A DNA stretch of 64,000 bases, taken from positions 62,001 to 126,000 of the forward strand of contig NW_026776880.1 in the NCBI RefSeq assembly GCF_030936135.1, given 5' to 3'. The notes beneath the pieces are model-generated. The model worked only from the letters and a program-made list of their open reading frames with translations. It made no database searches and was not told the origin of the DNA. Shown piece by piece: positions 23,415 to 33,434 of this stretch. The translations under genes and the position numbers were made by a program. The stretch is from Gavia stellata. Its lineage: Eukaryota; Chordata; Aves; Gaviiformes; Gaviidae. How positions within the stretch are numbered: the first letter of the stretch is position 1; every line of letters begins with the position of its first letter.

Positions 23415-24880
23415 GCTCAGCACAAGATGCCTAAAGGGCAGTGTATCTTTTTTCCACCGATGGCACCCTTGTGCTTGGCGGGACCACATGTGGGTGACAC
23501 CGAGGCTGGGGGCTGCCAGCTGCATGGCCCCTCCCGGATCTTCATGGGCTGGGCACAACGCAGTCATGCCGGGACAGACCCCAGAGCAGGGGTCTCCCCA
23601 TGGGGTCCTGGGGCCTTGCCGTGCCCTCCCACTGCCCATGGGGATCCCCTTGCCACCCCTCCCACCACGGCATGACCACCTCTGGCACCAGCAAGGGCTG
23701 GTGCAGGGAACAGCCCAGGGAACACCCTGACCATACCACCACAGCAGGCTTTGCCCTCCCCGGTGTCCTGCCATGCTGGGCCCCCCCACAGCACTTGCCC
23801 AGGGACACAGTGGGGGGGTATCAGGGGAAAAGGGGGGCACTGGGGGGAGTAGGGGGCACTGGAGGATGGGTGGGGAGAACCAAGGGAGGCACAGCAGTTT
23901 AGAGGGGTGTGGTCAGGGGGCAGAAGGGGGGCACTGGGGGACAAGTAGGGAATGTCGGGGGATCTTAAAGGGTCAGCTATGGCTCAGGGGCTGAGCAGAG
24001 GGACAGAGTGTAGCAGAGGGCTCTGGCTGGCCCATCGGACCCCTGCCCACTAACACAGGCCCCACTGGTGCTGGTCCCCAGCCCCGGCGGGCCTGGGCAC
24101 ATCTGCGTGGGGCAGGGGCAGCTCCACACAGGGAGCCCACCAGCAGAGATGCAGTTTCATCCCTCAGGCTGCTGGGCACCCTGGCCCCGCTGTGAGCCCA
24201 TGTAAGCCTCTGGTCCCCTGTCCCGGGGGTCCCACCATCCGTGTGTTCCTAACTGAAGACCCTGCAAAGATTGCTCAAACACGTGCTCCTGCCTTGCACA
24301 GTCACGTTCCTTGACAGAGGTGGGGCTGGAGCTGGAAGAGGGAGTCAAGCCCCTGACTGGGTGGAACACCAGGCCTGGGGAGGGTCCTGCTGTGGAGGGG
24401 GCACCAGCAAGGGCCGAGGTGCTGGGGGTTTCCCTGGGCACCAGCAGTGCTGAGGGCTCTGGTAATCCTGGGAGGTGAGTGTGCCAGGCACGGGGCAAGC
24501 GACTGAGCTGGACCTTCTCCAGCAGCAGGCATTTGTATGAGGGGGGCTCAGAGGGACCCATGTCCTGCCCCACTGCTGCAGGTCAGTCTGAGGCACGTGT
24601 GAGCCCTGGCTCCCTGCACATCGGGCTTTGCGCTGCCCTCAAATGGTCTGAGCCTCCTCCCAACCCCACAGAGCTTCTCAGCCCTGCCGGTAACTCCTAT
24701 TTCCCCCTGACTTGCCGCTCGCACGGACCAGACGCCTTGGTTCAGCTGCATCTCCTGAAAGAAAGCAAAGGACCAAGAAGCCAGAGACATGGGGAGAGAG
24801 GTCCCTGCAGAGTGGAGTCCCTGGAGATCATCCCTGGGCGTAACCAGAGAGGAGCAGACTAAGCCATGGAAGAGGCTTCT
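23415..24880. other. GC-rich intergenic DNA with G-runs
   Basis: No gene is recognised. From about 23808 to 23960 the plus strand is packed with runs of three to six Gs (GGGGGGCACTGGGGGG-like motifs, repeated imperfectly), capable in principle of forming G-quadruplexes. Confidence 0.5.
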
Positions 24881-24883
24881 CAC

Positions 24884-25445
24884 TTTATTAAAGTAACCTT
24901 CCTCCACACTGCAAGAGGACAGGCGAGGAGAGCAGAGTCCAGATGCATGGACCTGCACACGTTTGCTCTTGAACGGGGCTGGCTCGTGGGGGTGCAGCCT
25001 CCAAGACACTAAAACAGAGTGGCTGAAACCGACGGCACAGCACGTCTCACCCAAAGCCAGGACAGAAAGCCTGCATCCAGCTGCCCAAACCCCCCAGATG
25101 TGAACTGAGGCTCCTGCCCCAGACCAGAACATGGCCAGACAGACCGGGCAGGAGGTAGAGCTGCATTTACAGCACGGCCGCTCAGCTGCAAAGACCCGCT
25201 CCACCTGAGATCGTAACAGAGGCAGGCTGGCTGCTGCTCACACTTTGAGCAGGGGAGGTATTGATTGCCAACGACAACAACTCCACATCCGTCAAAGGCC
25301 ACGACCCTGCCGTCAGCTGGGGAAAGATGGCCCAGACGGCCGGACAGGCTCCTCGGCTGGGTCCCTTACTGACCTTGCTGCACCTCCAGAACAAGAACCT
25401 TGTGCCGCATTGTTGCTGCGACCGGAATTGCCATCTCTAAGGTAG
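24884..25445 (-). other. possible 3' end of an unrecognised minus-strand transcript
   Basis: The complement of 24884-24889 is AATAAA. Upstream on the minus strand is an open stretch (24548-25204) and an overlapping frame at 25009-25302 with a cysteine cluster (YLPCSKCEQQPACLCY). I recognise no family, and the open frames continue past the signal. It may be a transcript end or chance. Confidence 0.2.
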
Positions 25446-27584
25446 GAACTCAGCTGCAGGGCTTAGAAATGAAGAAGTAAACAAAGCTTGCCTCCATTTC
25501 CACCATGCACCACTCCTGTTCTGAAGCAGGGTGTCTGCCATCTCAAATTACATCTCCCTGCAAACAGGCCCATCTCCCAGCAATAGGGCCAAGACAGGGT
25601 TATTTGCTGTCACAAATGTGATACTGTCACTTACGCTTATCTTGCAAATGCACGCTCAATTACTCTTGGACAGAGATTGTAACGCTCAACGAGCAGATGC
25701 AGAATGATAGAATAAACCGATCTGTGCTATGAGGGTGTATATGCACAGCGCGGGAGCAGATTACCAACCGGTAAGATCTTCCTGACAGAGATTTTATATT
25801 CTGCAAAGCTTAAGCTTTTTGTGGGAAAGTTTTGTATTTGCGAGAAAATCATTAGACTTTCACCAATCAGAAATACTTGACACAGTAGCTCCAACTCAAA
25901 TTACTTCCTTTCCTGAAACACCTTGAAAAATTTCATATCAAGTCTCATGAAAAAGTGGAGTTTTTTTCCCAAATCACCTCCATCGCCTTATGAAAAATAG
26001 ACTTTTGGCTCAGACCCACCGCTGTGGGCCAGGCCAGCTGCAGGGCTTGCAACACACAAACCTGCACAGCCTTTCCCTCGGACACTGCCGCAGGGACCCT
26101 CACGCAGGTGGTAACAGGGAGGAAAGTACAGCCTGGGGTCAGGAGGGGAAAGCCTGAGAGGGAAGCAAGTGTGCCACAAACCAAAATATGTCTTTAACGT
26201 TGTAGTGACTCACCAACGTTGAAAAACATCAAAACTGAGGCATAACACAGAGCGCTCTGATTTCAGGAGAACCAGATTATTTGTAAATTAATTTCCACCG
26301 TGAAAATTTTCAACCTTAACATGTGGGGTTTGGGAAACCTTCCCCAGGAAAACTCCAGGACAGGAATCATAATTTTCCACCCCTTCTACTCCATCCAGAA
26401 CAGCCCTGAATGAGGAAGCTGGACATCACTTCAGCAATTTCTGCAACCACTTGCAAGAACACTGGGTATTCTTCAAACCACAGTTACGGCAACACGGTCT
26501 TCGGGATGGGTCTTAAACTTCAGGAAACAAGGTGGGAAGTCTGAACCAAAAAGGTAAATAAGGAAAAGCCTTGGGGATGAAGTCACTAGGCTGCCTCAGC
26601 ATTGCCTGGAGCAGCTCCACACGGGGACCAGCCCCACATTGGTTTTACATGGGCAGGATAGGACAAATTCATTTTAATACATACTAACTAATTAGTATGA
26701 AAGCAGATTCTCCCACACGCTGGGAGCCCAACTGTGCCTCCCCAATGCCGCACCTTAGGAAGACGGACGAGCACTTCCCTGTTTCTCATCCTCTCAAGAA
26801 CAACCTTCTGCAAGATGCTAAAGCCCACGACATCCCGTCACCAGAAGACAGGAATAACAAGTTCCCTGTCCATGGACTGAGACGTTGCCTGTTCGCACTG
26901 CCCGCCGTTCACGTTGCTGCCCCTGTGCACTCGCACCTCTAACACACGTTCTTAAGAGAGAGGCTGTAGCCCTGGCTTCCAAGGGAATTATGAAGTCAGG
27001 GGCGAGGAGTGACAGCTCCAGTGTCACTGGCAAGTCACCCCTTCTGACACTAGAGGAGCGGCACATTACAGCTCCGGGAGCAGTAGGGAGGATCTCCTGC
27101 TGAATGGATTAATGCAGCACGAGGTGTTGCAAATCCCCTGAGCCCTTCCTCACTCCCTCCACTCCTTTGTCTCTCCCCTCCTCTCTTCATTCACAATCAC
27201 CTCCACATTAGTAACAAGCAAGTTGGAAGGCCAGTACGAAAATTTCGGAGCAGACCAAAATCCAAATGCGCTTTTGCCCATGATATTCTACCACTCCTCC
27301 GACTTACCTAGTCCTGTCCCAGCTTCTGCTCTTTTACTTGCTTTTCTCCAAAACAGAGGCATATCACATCCTGGAGAGGGGGGAAACACCCCAAACAACA
27401 ACAACAAAAAAGGTTTATTAAAGAAAGATCAAAAATTAGGTGGGAGGTACAGTGCATAACAAACCTTTCAGGAGGAGGACTTCCAGGGAGAGTTTTCTGC
27501 CCACAAAGCACCAGCGCCCCTGGGAAGAAAACTGATCAAAACTGCAGCCACTGAAGACCCTCTATCCCCTCCTCTGTTCTTACT
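25446..27584. other. AT-richer intergenic DNA, nothing recognised
   Basis: About 2.1 kb without a coding frame of quality, known repeat or RNA gene that I can identify. It reaches the broken end of the minus-strand provirus at about 27.59 kb. Confidence 0.45.
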
Positions 27585-27589
27585 CTATT

Positions 27590-28085
27590 TGATAATCGGT
27601 TGATTACTGGTCGTATTCCTTCCCTACTTTCAGTTCTGAGGGGATATTGCTTAATTCTTACAGGCCGCGCCCCTGATTTGAGCCTGACCATTACTGGGGA
27701 GGCATTTTTCGCTTTTCCTGGTATTTCTGAGGCCCATACCCCTGGATATACTTGGTTCTGGATTTCCTCAGGTACTTCTGAGCTAACAGGAGTATCTCTG
27801 AGGGCCAGACTCAGAAGTTCAATTAGCTGGTCATCCCCACTCGAAGTTCTATTTTTCCTTTCTCAAATTTTATCTCCACTTTTAGTTGTTCCAATAAGTC
27901 TCGCCCCAACAGAGGTTTTGGTGAGTTAGGCACAGATAAGAATTTGTGTATTCCCAATTCTTTTCCCAATTTACATTTAAGAGGTTTTTAAAAAATACGC
28001 CTTTTCACTTTGGCCAGTAGCTCCTCTTACCGTTACAAAATCACCTTCCGTAGGTGTTAAAGCTTGGTTGATAGGTTTCATCTTG
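27590..28085 (-). pseudogene. retroviral protease C-terminus and RT N-terminus remnant
   Basis: On the minus strand one reads a protease flap-like TVRGATG, then the protease C-terminal helix motif LLGRDLLEQLKVEI. After a frame change comes the start of RT, with VWASEIPGKAKNASPVMV and ARPVRIKQYPLR. At least one stop (after the flap segment) and a frameshift separate these blocks, so the copy is inactive. The arrangement protease followed by RT with this PVRIKQYPL block is typical of gammaretrovirus-like class I elements. Confidence 0.75.
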
Positions 28086-29389
28086 AGAAAATAAAATCAA
28101 GGACAGGGTCTGCCCTTTCTCTGTCATTCTGAGCAGCGGGGCTGCTGCCTCCGAGAAGCACCGTTGAGGCGGGAGGGGCCCCCTTGGGCGCTGGTTGGGG
28201 CACACACCACGCAGCACCGCGCTCGGGCCTCGTCACAGCGGTTTTTTTGGGCTCCAGCTCCCTCCCCAGCCGGGGGAGGCCACGGGGACGTTTCCCTGCT
28301 TCCCCCCGATCCGGGAAACGCGGTACCTGCTCCCCCTCAAAACCAACATCAATTGCAACAAGGTATTCTAATTCAAGGTTCCATTGAAGGGCCATTTCTC
28401 CTCATCATCCAATTTATACAAAGGCCACCATTGATGACAATATTTTATTCAAGTCTTTCTGCTCACGCTTCCTCCTGGCAGCTCTCCTATCTCCTCCCAG
28501 TGAGCTAAAATACAGCCTAGAGGGCTCCTTTTCAAGATTCCGCCCCTTTGTTTACCTCCCATAATGAACACCCTGCCCGCAGGGGCTTATTCCTCAGCCT
28601 AAGAACACAACCTGATTGAACTGACAACACTACTACCCTATCCAAGTCAAAAGACGCGAGGGCGTACTCGCCCCACAGCGAATGCACCGAAATTCAAGAC
28701 AATTGTTGAAAAGGAAATAATGTACTTATGACACTCCAAACACTTAGCACGAACAAACAAGCAACACCAATGGCAAATCAGTGTTCCACGCCAAATAAAC
28801 CCGTCACTATTCTGTTCTACATCCCCCTCCATACCAGCGACATTCTTACTAATTCCTTATACCTTTTATACTTCTACAAAGCACTTGCTTAAGCTGGCCT
28901 GAGCGCTCAATCTTATTCCATTTAGACCAGTTTCCTTGACACCCACTACACCAAAAATCGTCTCGTCCCCAAACCGTACTCAAACGTTCTGTTTACAACC
29001 AAAACATTCAAAAACATATATTGGGTTGCATGAAAAATCCTGATACCTGCGTATAGGACAACAAGGGTTAACAATCGGTTCGATTAACACAGTCCGTCAT
29101 ACGCTTCGTCCGTCTCCGGCCGCCCTCCTCGCGGAGAACGCGGAACCGCGGATCAGGACTCCGCACTCGCCCCGCAGTCCGACTGCGCCTCACTCACTCA
29201 AACACTCACCCAACTTACAACAACATTAATTGTATAATGAAGCACTTTTCACAGAATACATGGTACCGGGCACAAAACTTCCTAAGTATATAGATTGTAA
29301 TGACTATCATAAAATGTCAATTATAGCCACAATAATACGAATTTCAGTTCCCATGGGTTATAATAGTTGGTACAAACGACAGCACCCCC

Positions 29390-29533
29390 GCGTACTTCCC
29401 TTAATCAGGGATTCCCGCGTTCGTGTAGGTATCCTTCACTCCTGCAATTTCAGCGAAGAGCACCCCCCTGCGTACTTCCCTATCCAGGGATTCCCGCGCC
29501 CGCGTACTTCCCTATCCAGGGGTTCCCGCGCCC
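29390..29533 (-). repeat. 32-bp tandem repeats in the provirus leader
   Basis: Units beginning GCGTACTTCCCTATCCAGGG start at 29390, 29470 and 29502. The last two are directly adjacent (32-bp period); the first is more diverged and separated by 48 extra bases. They lie between the LTR and the former gag, in the leader or packaging-signal region. Confidence 0.75.
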
Positions 29534-29779
29534 TCACTTCTGGATTTGAATCCCACCCGGGGCGAGCACAACGCTCTTTACCTCCCGTAGGACGTCTCCT
29601 CACGACTTACAGGTTCCCCTCCCTTAACACACCGGGTCCGCTGATGGTCCTTGTCTGTCCCTGCAGTGATCGGGCGAGCGAGGGAGGTCCTCCGAGAAAT
29701 CTTGGGGCGCGCCGAGGATGTCCCCCTCTCAGCCGGTCCCGCAGCCGGGCAGAGAGGGTCCCACCTGGGCTGCCAAAAT

Positions 29780-30305
29780 TGACACGCGGAAACAAACTTC
29801 ACAGCTCACACAGAGGTATAAAGCTGACATTGGTTTATTGCGGTCCCGGGTGCAAGGGGATTTCTCCTCCTAACATGCACAGCGGGTTAAAATCATGACA
29901 GGTATTTAAAACAGTTAACAAAGTTAGTTACGCCTCCTGGTCCTACCCCGTAATTAACTCTTGGTTAATACTTTTCTTACTTCATCTTAAAGTTACAGTT
30001 CTCTTTTAATTCACCACGCATGCTCAGAGAGTAGGGGGCTTAATTGGGTTGGGGCTTTTCTAGCTCGGAGGTGTGTTCCTTAGCATTAGAATGAGATTAT
30101 AATGAGACAAGTTAACTCTAGGGCACTATTTTGGCAGTCCATTCTATTCGTCCTTGTGCTAATCGTTATTGCTAGTTAGCAGAGAGTTAGTGAGGCAGTC
30201 TTTATCTCTAATATGTCTAAGTGCCAGGTGCAATTGTTATGAAGCATCTTCTTTACATTCTTCTCACTTACTTTTAACCCTTGTTTTTCAACATGTCCTG
30301 TAACA
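29780..30305 (-). mobile_element. LTR of the minus-strand provirus
   Basis: It is 526 bases long and on the minus strand begins TGTTACAGGACATG and ends TTTCCGCGTGTCA. It is colinear with the 4150-4673 solo LTR. It keeps an intact polyadenylation hexamer (CAATAAACC on the minus strand, near 29838). Its outer edge (30305) abuts the LTR-like segment at 30306-30447, which it appears to have cut. Confidence 0.87.
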
Positions 30306-30447
30306 GCAACAACCGACTGAGTGTGTGCGATGGCGTGTGGGGACGTGGGAGTTGTTGTGGAGAAGGAGTCTGGGATTTCATCAAGACTGGGATGCTAAAC
30401 TACGCTCAGTTAGTGATTTTAATAATAAAAGATGCCCCCCTCGGAGG
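30306..30447 (+). mobile_element. 3' half of a second LTR family (copy C)
   Basis: This segment matches 39419-39561 almost base for base, with shared runs such as GTGTGTGCGATGGCGTGTGG and GGAGTCTGGGATTTCATCAA and the end GATGCCCCCCTCGGAGGAG. It contains AATAAA at 30424-30429. It is read as the 3' part of the LTR that ends the env-bearing provirus at 39.3-39.6 kb. Its 5' part is missing at the border with the minus-strand LTR. Confidence 0.7.
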
Positions 30448-31327
30448 AGGGTACAGACAGCTCCGGGCAGCGCGACCAGGACAGACGAGACACACACGGC
30501 AGCTCCGGCAGAGGAGACGGACGCTTCGCTTTTATTGCACGCACGGCCGCGCAGCGAGCGGCGGCTCCTTCCCGACGGAGCAGCACGCCTGCAGCTTTTC
30601 CAAGCGGGCCACGTCCGGCACAGGGCAGAAGAGCCGCAGGGGACCTCATGCGGGGAAGTCCTGGAGGCTCCCCTGCCCGCCTGGCACAGGGAAGAGAGGC
30701 GGCGGGATGGAGGGCACAGCCGGACTCCTGCTCCTGCAACAGCGGGGAACCGCTGGCCAGAAACGGCCCTGAGGAGCGCGGGCAAGGGGCCCTGCTCAGT
30801 GCTGGGGGGGAAGGCGGAAAACCCCCGGGGACCTGTGCCAATCCGCCCCGGGGGAAAAAAACCTCCTTCCTGAGCCCAGAACTGGCGATTGCTCCCTGAG
30901 CACGGGAGCCAGACCTGCCGCCCAGGGCCCAGGGCTGCCCCGGCTGCAGGGGACACCAGCGCTGCCTGAGCCCTTCCCTCCCTCCACTGGAGGCACCTCA
31001 GGGGCTTCCCAGCACGGACAGCCGAGGTGGTTTTCATCCTCTGGCAGGTGTCTGTAAGCCCAGGCAGCAACCAAGGGCTCCTCCCAGGCAGCTGCCTGAG
31101 GTGTTGGGCCTCTTTTGGAGGAAGCTCCCTCCTCCGGGATCCACCTGAGACGCCTCCCAGGCACATCCCGGAGTATTTCTCCTCTCCTTTAGGGACCTGA
31201 GATCTCGGGTAGCAGCCCCAGACTCCTCCAAGAAAGCTTCCCAAGATGTTTTTGTCCTTTAAAGGAAGCTCTCTCCTCCGGGATGCACCCAAGACTTCTC
31301 CCAGGCATCTCCTGGAGTGTTTTGACC
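30448..31327 (-). other. GC-rich stretch with a minus-strand open frame and tandem repeat
   Basis: A long minus-strand frame (31292 to 30381) is open here, and the complement of 30531-30536 is AATAAA. Two related blocks of about 80 bases, at about 31110-31190 and 31255-31325, both contain CTCCTCCGGGAT followed by a CTCCCAGGCA-type segment. In the open frame they give the repeated peptide SRRRELP. The coding quality is poor (Gly/Arg/Ser/Pro-rich) and I recognise no family. It could be the 3' part of an unknown transcript or merely CpG-rich DNA. Confidence 0.25.
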
Positions 31328-31940
31328 TGTCGTGCTGGTTTTGGCTGGGATAGAGTTAGTTTTCTTCATGGTAGCGAGTATGGGGCCATGTTTTGGATTT
31401 GTGTTGAAAACAGCGTTGACAACGCAGAGGTGTTTTTGTTACTGCTGAGCAGTGCTTGCACAGCGTCATGGCCTTTTCTGCTCCTCACACCACCCCACCA
31501 GCCAGGAGGATGGGGGTGTGCAAGAAGCTGGGAGGGGACACAGCCGGGACAGCTGATCCCAACTGACCGAGGGGATATTCCATACCATATGACGTCATAC
31601 TCAGTATATGAACTAGCGGGAAAGCTGGCCAGAGGACCGCTGCTTGGGCACAGGCTGGGCATCGGTCTGAGGGTGGTGAGCAATTGTTTTCCTTTGCATC
31701 GCTTGTCTTTCTTGGCTTTTATTTGTTGTTGTTGTTATTTTCCTTTTCATTACAATGTTCAGTATTATTATCATTATTATTTTATTTTGTTCAATTCCAT
31801 TTATGAAACTGCTCTTATCTCAACCCACGAGCTTTCTCACTTTTACTTTTCCGATTCTCTCCCCCATCCCGCTGGGGCAGGGCGGGAGTGAGCGAGCGGC
31901 TGTGTGGTGATTAGTTGCCAGCTGGGCTTAAACCACGACA
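31328..31940 (+). mobile_element. solo-type LTR of an endogenous retrovirus
   Basis: It begins TGTCGTGCTGGTTTTGGCTGGG and ends AAACCACGACA, so its ends form an imperfect inverted repeat (TGTCG/CGACA). It contains GATATTCCATACCATATGACG with a TATA-like ATATGAAC downstream. It ends with the block CTCAACCCACGAGCTTTCTC followed by the GTGTGGTGATTAGTTGCC region, a pattern common in avian retroviral LTRs. I see no clean target-site duplication. On its right it abuts the CR1 fragment, so it inserted into or beside that element. Confidence 0.75.
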
Positions 31941-33275
31941 CCACCGCCGTCTCTTCATCCGCTGGCGGGGTGACCTTATCCTAGAAGGGTATCTAATGAG
32001 TGAAACAGGACTTTCCCTTTGTGAACCCATGTTGACTGTGCCTGGTGATTGCATTATTCTTTTAAAGCCTTTCAAGAGGACCCAGTACCATCGTCTCCAG
32101 AAGTTTTCCAGGAACTGAGGTTAGACTCACAGGTCTGTAGGTTCCTGGGTCCCAAGACCTTTGGCAGATGACCGAGAGGGGTCCTGCCATAACATCTGCC
32201 ATCTCCTTCAGTACTCTGCGGTGAATCCCATCAGGCCCCATGGACTTGTGAGCATTCAGCTGATACAGCGGGCCCCTGACAGCTTCACTATTCCACAAAT
32301 GGAAAGTCACTGTTCCCACACTCGTGCTCCACCGAGTCAGGGGACCGGGCAGCCCAAGGTCTATCAGTATTATTAAAGGCTGAGGCAAAAAAATGCATTG
32401 AATGCCTCTGCTTTTTCTCCGTCCCTATCAGTCAGGCAACCGTCTTCAACAAGTGGTCTTCTGCCCCGCTCGCTTGATTTCCGACACAGGGGAATTGCCT
32501 GCTTCTGACCTTATCAAAGGTGCTTCTTAAAGACTGACCAGCACTCGTCGACTCCTGAGCCCTCAACAGCCCTCACCCAGGGGACTCTGCTAAGTACCTC
32601 CCTGAATAACGGAAGGTTTGCTCTCTCAAAATGCAGTGTAGCAACTCTGCTGTCCTTCTTTCTCATGACACTGACAATTTTAAACTCAACCGTTTCATGA
32701 TCACTGTGGCCAAGAGCATCCCATCTCCCACGAGTCCTCCTCCATTCCCAACCAGCAAGTCTAGCAGGGCATCTTTCCTAGTTGGCTCCCTGAGTACTTG
32801 TGACAAGAAGTTCTGTCCCACAAACTTCAGGAACTTCCCAGACCTGCTCCTCACAGCAGTATGGTATTCCCCGCTGGGGCCTGGGGACTTGAAATCCCCC
32901 ATACGGACACGGGCTGCCCATCCAGAGATTCCTCCTAATTGCCTGTAGAATAACTCCCCAGCGCTGGCATCCCGGCTGGGCGATGGCTAGCAGACACCCA
33001 CTACAACATCTGCTTTGCTTTCCATCCCCCTCATCCTCACCCAGAGGCTCTCGATCACGTCATCGCCGCCTGTAAGGGCTCCACCATCAAACCTCTCCCT
33101 CGCATACAGCGCGACACCTCCACCTCGCCTGCCCTGCCCACCCCTCCTGAACAGCCTGGACCCTCCATCCCAGCAGGACCCCTTCCACCAAGTCCCACTA
33201 ATCCCAAGGATATCCCAGCTCTGGGAAGGCACCAAGGCTTCCAGCCAAAGGCACTTACACCCACAGCCCCTGACA
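31941..33275 (-). mobile_element. CR1 LINE fragment: endonuclease and RT start
   Basis: On the minus strand, from right to left, come the CR1 endonuclease core (DILGISGTWWKGS, RRGGGVALYARERF, ESLWVRMRG), its C-terminal part (GEYHTAVRSRSGKFLKFVGQ, REPTRKDALLDLL), and the RT N-terminus (MGPDGIHRRVLKEMADVMAG, YRPVSLTSVPGKLLE, then a KGKSCFTH-type block near 32000). Several stops and frameshifts interrupt it. The left edge is cut by the LTR at 31940. The right edge lies about 160 bases from the PRR22 start codon. Confidence 0.88.
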
Positions 33276-33434
33276 GCCGCCTGCCAGGGCCGGGGTGGCC
33301 CAGCCCCCCTTAACCCTTTCCCTCCCCAGGAGGAGCTGGGGAGGCTGTTGGGGCGGGGCGGAACACGGGGAGCCCCCGCATTCCCTCCTGGGAGACGCCA
33401 GAGAGTCCTTAGCAGCCAACAGCCACAACAGACC

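Larger units (their letters stand above)
27585..30305 (-). mobile_element. truncated endogenous provirus: 5' LTR, leader, protease/RT start
   Basis: Read on the minus strand, an LTR (30305 to 29780) is followed after 3-4 bases by a primer-binding candidate starting TGGCAGCCCAGG. A GC-rich leader with tandem repeats comes next, then a degraded internal region, then pol. No 3' LTR or later pol/env is found at the left end, so the provirus is truncated inside RT near 27590. The gag region (about 28.1-29.3 kb) has no long open frame. It shares its LTR family with the solo LTR at 4.15 kb. Confidence 0.82.

Noticed and set aside
23427-23944. Several overlapping frames after the MROH gene
   Set aside because: They are short, low-complexity, and cross the G-run cluster; none has splice or family support.
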